Both the position numbers and the translations under genes were made by a program. Below are positions 22,115-25,598 of a DNA stretch of 25,598 nucleotides, one piece after another; position 1 is the first letter of the stretch, and every line of letters starts with the position of its first letter. This stretch comes from an uncultured Collinsella sp. (GTDB taxonomy: Bacteria; Actinomycetota; Coriobacteriia; Coriobacteriales; Coriobacteriaceae). The notes below the pieces were generated by a model. The model made no database searches. It was not told where the DNA came from and saw nothing but the letters and a program-made list of their open reading frames with translations. Where the stretch lies: assembly GCA_902478935.1 (NCBI GenBank), contig CABSMV010000012.1:1-25598 (forward strand), written 5' to 3'.

Positions 22115-22837
22115 TTAGGCGGTTGCGTGGCGCTCGAGGTACTCGGAGCCCACATTCTCGCGCTCCCAGCCGCGCACGACCTTGTAGCCCACAGGGCTCA
22201 GGAAGACCTCGCACAGCAGCTCGGCAACAGCACCCGTCAGCGAGCACATAAGGACCTGCACCCAGGTCCAACCAAAGAACGTGTGGCTCACTACAATGGC
22301 AAAGACCAGGTTGTCGATAAACTGGCCAACACCCGTGGACACATAGGAGCGGAAGGCGAAGCTCGCAAAGTTATTCTTTTTGAGCATGCGGCCGAGCGAC
22401 TGGTTGAGCGTGGAGTTAACCACGGCAGAAACGAGCATTGCCAGCGAAGAGCCCAGCACCACGTACCAGGTGCCGCCGATGGTGGCGTTAAGGGCAGTGT
22501 TGACCTCGATCATGCCCGTGTCGTAGTAGGCGCCCCACATGCCGGGCGTGAGTGAGCATGCCCAAAAGCACAGGCTCACGGCCAGGTTGACCAGCAGCGC
22601 GAGGATAGAGATTTTGATGGATGCCTTGGCGCCAAAGCGCTTGCAAATCATGTCCTGGCACAAAAACGAAACCCAGCTCACCACAAAGCCACAGTCGAGC
22701 GCCAGATACGGTAGGCTGATGAGTTCTTTGTTGGCCAGCAGGTTCATCATGATGACGCTCACGAAAAACAGCGAAACCGTTGCCGCGGGAATGCTCCGCA
22801 ACAGGACCTTGTAGTCCTCCATGACCTTCTTGATCAT
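22115..22837 (-). CDS. VUT/YhhQ family transporter, putative queuosine-precursor importer
   Basis: The 240-residue membrane protein has about six helices and the VUT-family signature MMNLLANKELISLP...LDCGFVVSWVSFLCQDMICKRFGAKASIKISILALLVNL, and the later VVNSTLNQSLGRMLKKNNFASFAFRSYVSTGVGQFIDNLVFAIVV. YhhQ and relatives take up preQ0/preQ1 or queuine for the wobble-base modification queuosine. The start ATG at 22837 has AAGGAG six bases upstream. A hairpin plus A/C-rich tail in the leader (22844-22894) could be a preQ1 riboswitch, which would fit this function. It is the first gene of an operon with the SDR gene. Confidence 0.85.
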   Translation of the reverse strand: MIKKVMEDYKVLLRSIPAATVSLFFVSVIMMNLLANKELISLPYLALDCGFVVSWVSFLCQDMICKRFGAKASIKISILALLVNLAVSLCFWACSLTPGMWGAYYDTGMIEVNTALNATIGGTWYVVLGSSLAMLVSAVVNSTLNQSLGRMLKKNNFASFAFRSYVSTGVGQFIDNLVFAIVVSHTFFGWTWVQVLMCSLTGAVAELLCEVFLSPVGYKVVRGWERENVGSEYLERHATA

Positions 22838-22843
22838 TATGTA

Positions 22844-22894
22844 CTCCTTTGGTTTTAGGTTTAACGAGCAGGATATCGGACCCGAACTGCTCGG
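22844..22894 (-). promoter_or_regulatory. Candidate preQ1-type leader element
   Basis: On the coding (minus) strand a 7-bp stem CGAGCAG/CTGCTCG (22894-22888 with 22872-22866) encloses the loop TTCGGGTCCGATATC. It is followed by the tail TTAAACCTAAAACCAAAGG, which overlaps the ribosome binding site. A small hairpin beginning with TTC in its loop, then an A-rich tail whose ACC could pair with the loop GGT, recalls the preQ1-I pseudoknot. The loop (15 bases) is longer than usual and I could not test covariation, so this is a suggestion supported mainly by gene context. Confidence 0.35.
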
Positions 22895-22922
22895 ACGCCC
22901 CGGTCTTGAGACGACGGTGGGT

Positions 22923-22951
22923 ATGATAGCCGCTCACACGGCATCAGGCAA
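22923..22951 (-). promoter_or_regulatory. Putative promoter of the VUT-SDR operon
   Basis: On the minus strand TTGCCT is followed after 17 bases by TATCAT, placed about 30 bases upstream of the leader hairpin; positions are good to about one base. Spacing is ideal, and both hexamers match consensus at most positions. Confidence 0.5.
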
Positions 22952-22993
22952 GCAAACGGCGCGGCAGCCCCGCAGGGCCACCGCGCCGATGCG

Positions 22994-24607
<1,614 letters not shown>

Positions 24608-24744
24608 GCGGATCCTTTCTTGCATTGAGTGCATTACGTCGTTGTAACCGCACTATTGTAGCCGCGAAATCCCGCTCTAGGGCGCCTATCAGGACAAATT
24701 CATCAGTTGGGACCTGGGCAGCCGGCCCAATCCGTATTTACCTC

Positions 24745-24774
24745 TTGCAGAACTGTGCATAGTGTATATATACT
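24745..24774 (+). promoter_or_regulatory. Promoter of the GntR-ABC operon
   Basis: TTGCAG (24745-24750), 18 bases, then TATACT (24769-24774), about 50 bases before the GTG start. The -10 lies inside the left half of the inverted repeat at 24762-24795, as expected for repression. Confidence 0.55.
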
Positions 24775-24795
24775 GTGCTTACCGGTTATATACAC
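24762..24795. promoter_or_regulatory. Putative GntR operator (inverted repeat)
   Basis: GTGTATATA (24762-24770) and TATATACAC (24787-24795) are perfect complements separated by 16 bases and cover the -10 and the presumed start of transcription. Location and symmetry suggest autoregulation by the GntR protein encoded immediately downstream. Confidence 0.6.
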
Positions 24796-24822
24796 GTGTA
24801 GCCCAACAGCTAAGGAGCCGCT

Positions 24823-25203
24823 GTGGACATCATCCTATCCAATTCGAGCGACAAGCCCATCTACGAGCAGATAACCTCGCAAGTCAAAGCTCAGATCTTA
24901 TCGGGCACGCTCGCTGCGGGCGCCAAACTCCCCAGCATCCGTGCACTCGCGAGCGATCTTGGCGTGAGCGTCATCACCACCAAGCGCGCCTACGCCGACC
25001 TGGAGCAGCTCGGGTTTATCTGCACCGTGCAGGGCAAGGGCTGTTTTGTCGCCGAGGGCAACCAGGAGCTTTTGCGCGAAAACCAGCTCTGTCATATCGA
25101 AGAGCTGCTTGCGAAAGCGGCAAGCCAAGCCGAAGCCTTGGGCGTCACGCGCGACAAACTGCACGAGATGCTCGACCTGGTAGCCCCCGAAACCATGCAG
25201 TAG
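24823..25203 (+). CDS. GntR family regulator, YtrA subfamily
   Basis: 126 residues: a GntR winged helix-turn-helix (about 10-75, DKPIYEQITSQVKAQILSGTLAAGAKLPSIRALASDLGVSVITTKRAYADLEQLGFICTVQGKGCFVA), followed by a short helical tail (about 50 residues) in place of a full effector domain. This is the YtrA layout, typically encoded first in operons with ABC transporters. GTG 24823 has AAGGAG about six bases upstream. The ABC ATPase gene starts 23 bases after its stop. It probably represses its own operon through the repeat at 24762-24795. Confidence 0.92.
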   Translation: MDIILSNSSDKPIYEQITSQVKAQILSGTLAAGAKLPSIRALASDLGVSVITTKRAYADLEQLGFICTVQGKGCFVAEGNQELLRENQLCHIEELLAKAASQAEALGVTRDKLHEMLDLVAPETMQ

Positions 25204-25226
25204 CCATCTGCAAGAAAGGCTATACC

Positions 25227-25598
25227 ATGCAAAACTTGCTTGAACTCAAAGGCATCTCACGCCGTATGAGCGACCGTTTTTCGCTGCGTGATGTCACGCT
25301 CGCTGTGGAGCCCGGCCAGATCGTCGGCTTTGTGGGTGCCAACGGTGCCGGCAAAACAACGACGATTCGAGCCGCGCTTGGGCTTATCAAACTCGATGCC
25401 GGCGAGGTGCACCTGTTTGGGCAGCGCTGTGGCGCCGACGCACCCGGTGAAGCGCAGCGCTGCTTGCGCACCCGTGTCGGTCTCGTGCTGGACACGTGTC
25501 CTTTCCCTTCCACACTCAAGGTGACCGAAGTTGAGGCACTCGTAAGCCCGGCATCCCCCACCTGGAGCCACGACACCTTCGCTAGCCTCATCGACCGG
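25227..25598 (+). CDS. ABC transporter ATP-binding protein (5' part, cut by window end)
   Basis: The first 124 codons from ATG 25227 (AGAAAGG upstream) read as an ABC ATPase of the DrrA/CcmA type: LLELKGISRRMSDRFSLRDVTLAVEPGQIVGFVGANGAGKTTTIRAALGLIKLDAGEVHLFG, with Walker A GANGAGKT at about 37-44, then the Q-loop region VGLVLDTCPFPSTLKVTEVEAL in which the usual Gln is not obvious (VLDT). The signature and Walker B lie beyond the window. With the YtrA-type regulator it forms the start of an ABC export or cell-envelope-stress operon; a permease gene is expected next. Confidence 0.9.
   Translation, partial: MQNLLELKGISRRMSDRFSLRDVTLAVEPGQIVGFVGANGAGKTTTIRAALGLIKLDAGEVHLFGQRCGADAPGEAQRCLRTRVGLVLDTCPFPSTLKVTEVEALVSPASPTWSHDTFASLIDR

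Overview
The window is 25.6 kb of high-GC DNA (roughly 60% by eye) with strong AGGAGG-type ribosome binding sites, tightly packed genes on both strands and many perfect intergenic hairpins. The protein set (GGDEF-PAS proteins, a class II UvrA, a TetM-like GTPase, an EamA transporter with a LysR regulator, a YtrA-type GntR/ABC pair) fits a gut Coriobacteriia genome, most likely Collinsella. That assignment is inference from gene style, not from a marker gene. No rRNA, tRNA, transposase or CRISPR array is visible. Bases 1-48 are not genomic: they are an Illumina Nextera adapter with an i5 index, so the contig really starts at about base 49.

Left part (49-7553): the last codons of an unidentified gene, then a four-unit tandem array of hairpins (142-372), a patatin-like phospholipase on the minus strand, the C-terminal scrap of an EAL phosphodiesterase, a GGDEF-PAS-GGDEF* cyclic-di-GMP protein, a flavodoxin-fold reductase with a Cys cluster paired with an ArsC/Spx-fold protein that has lost its cysteine, a CobW/P47K metallochaperone GTPase, the wobble methyltransferase TrmL with an internal insertion, and an orphan AAA+ ATPase.

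Middle (7554-14061, all minus strand): a UvrA2-like ABC ATPase is translationally coupled (8-base overlap) to a second AAA+ ATPase, which is a paralogue of the first. Three 10-bp-spaced TTATACC repeats precede that operon. Upstream lie a TetM/EF-G-like translational GTPase and a GNAT acetyltransferase. The convergent ATPase genes, the UvrA2 gene and the repeat-bearing promoter form the most unusual unit in the window.

Right part (14080-25598): a small putative zinc-finger protein divergent from the GNAT gene across an inverted repeat; RsmJ; a 47-residue single-pass membrane protein too short for normal ORF calling; a four-TM membrane protein; RlmA; a MATE exporter; a LysR regulator divergent from a DMT permease; uracil-DNA glycosylase; a minus-strand operon of a VUT/YhhQ queuosine-precursor transporter and an SDR oxidoreductase, with a possible preQ1-type leader; release factor RF3; and a GntR(YtrA)-ABC operon cut by the window end. 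Translation is a recurring theme (TrmL, RsmJ, RlmA, RF3, the TetM-like GTPase, queuosine precursor uptake), but these genes are scattered over separate transcription units. Several intergenic hairpins share a core resembling AAAGGG-CTGTCCCTTT and look like one family of REP-type elements that also sit where terminators would be.
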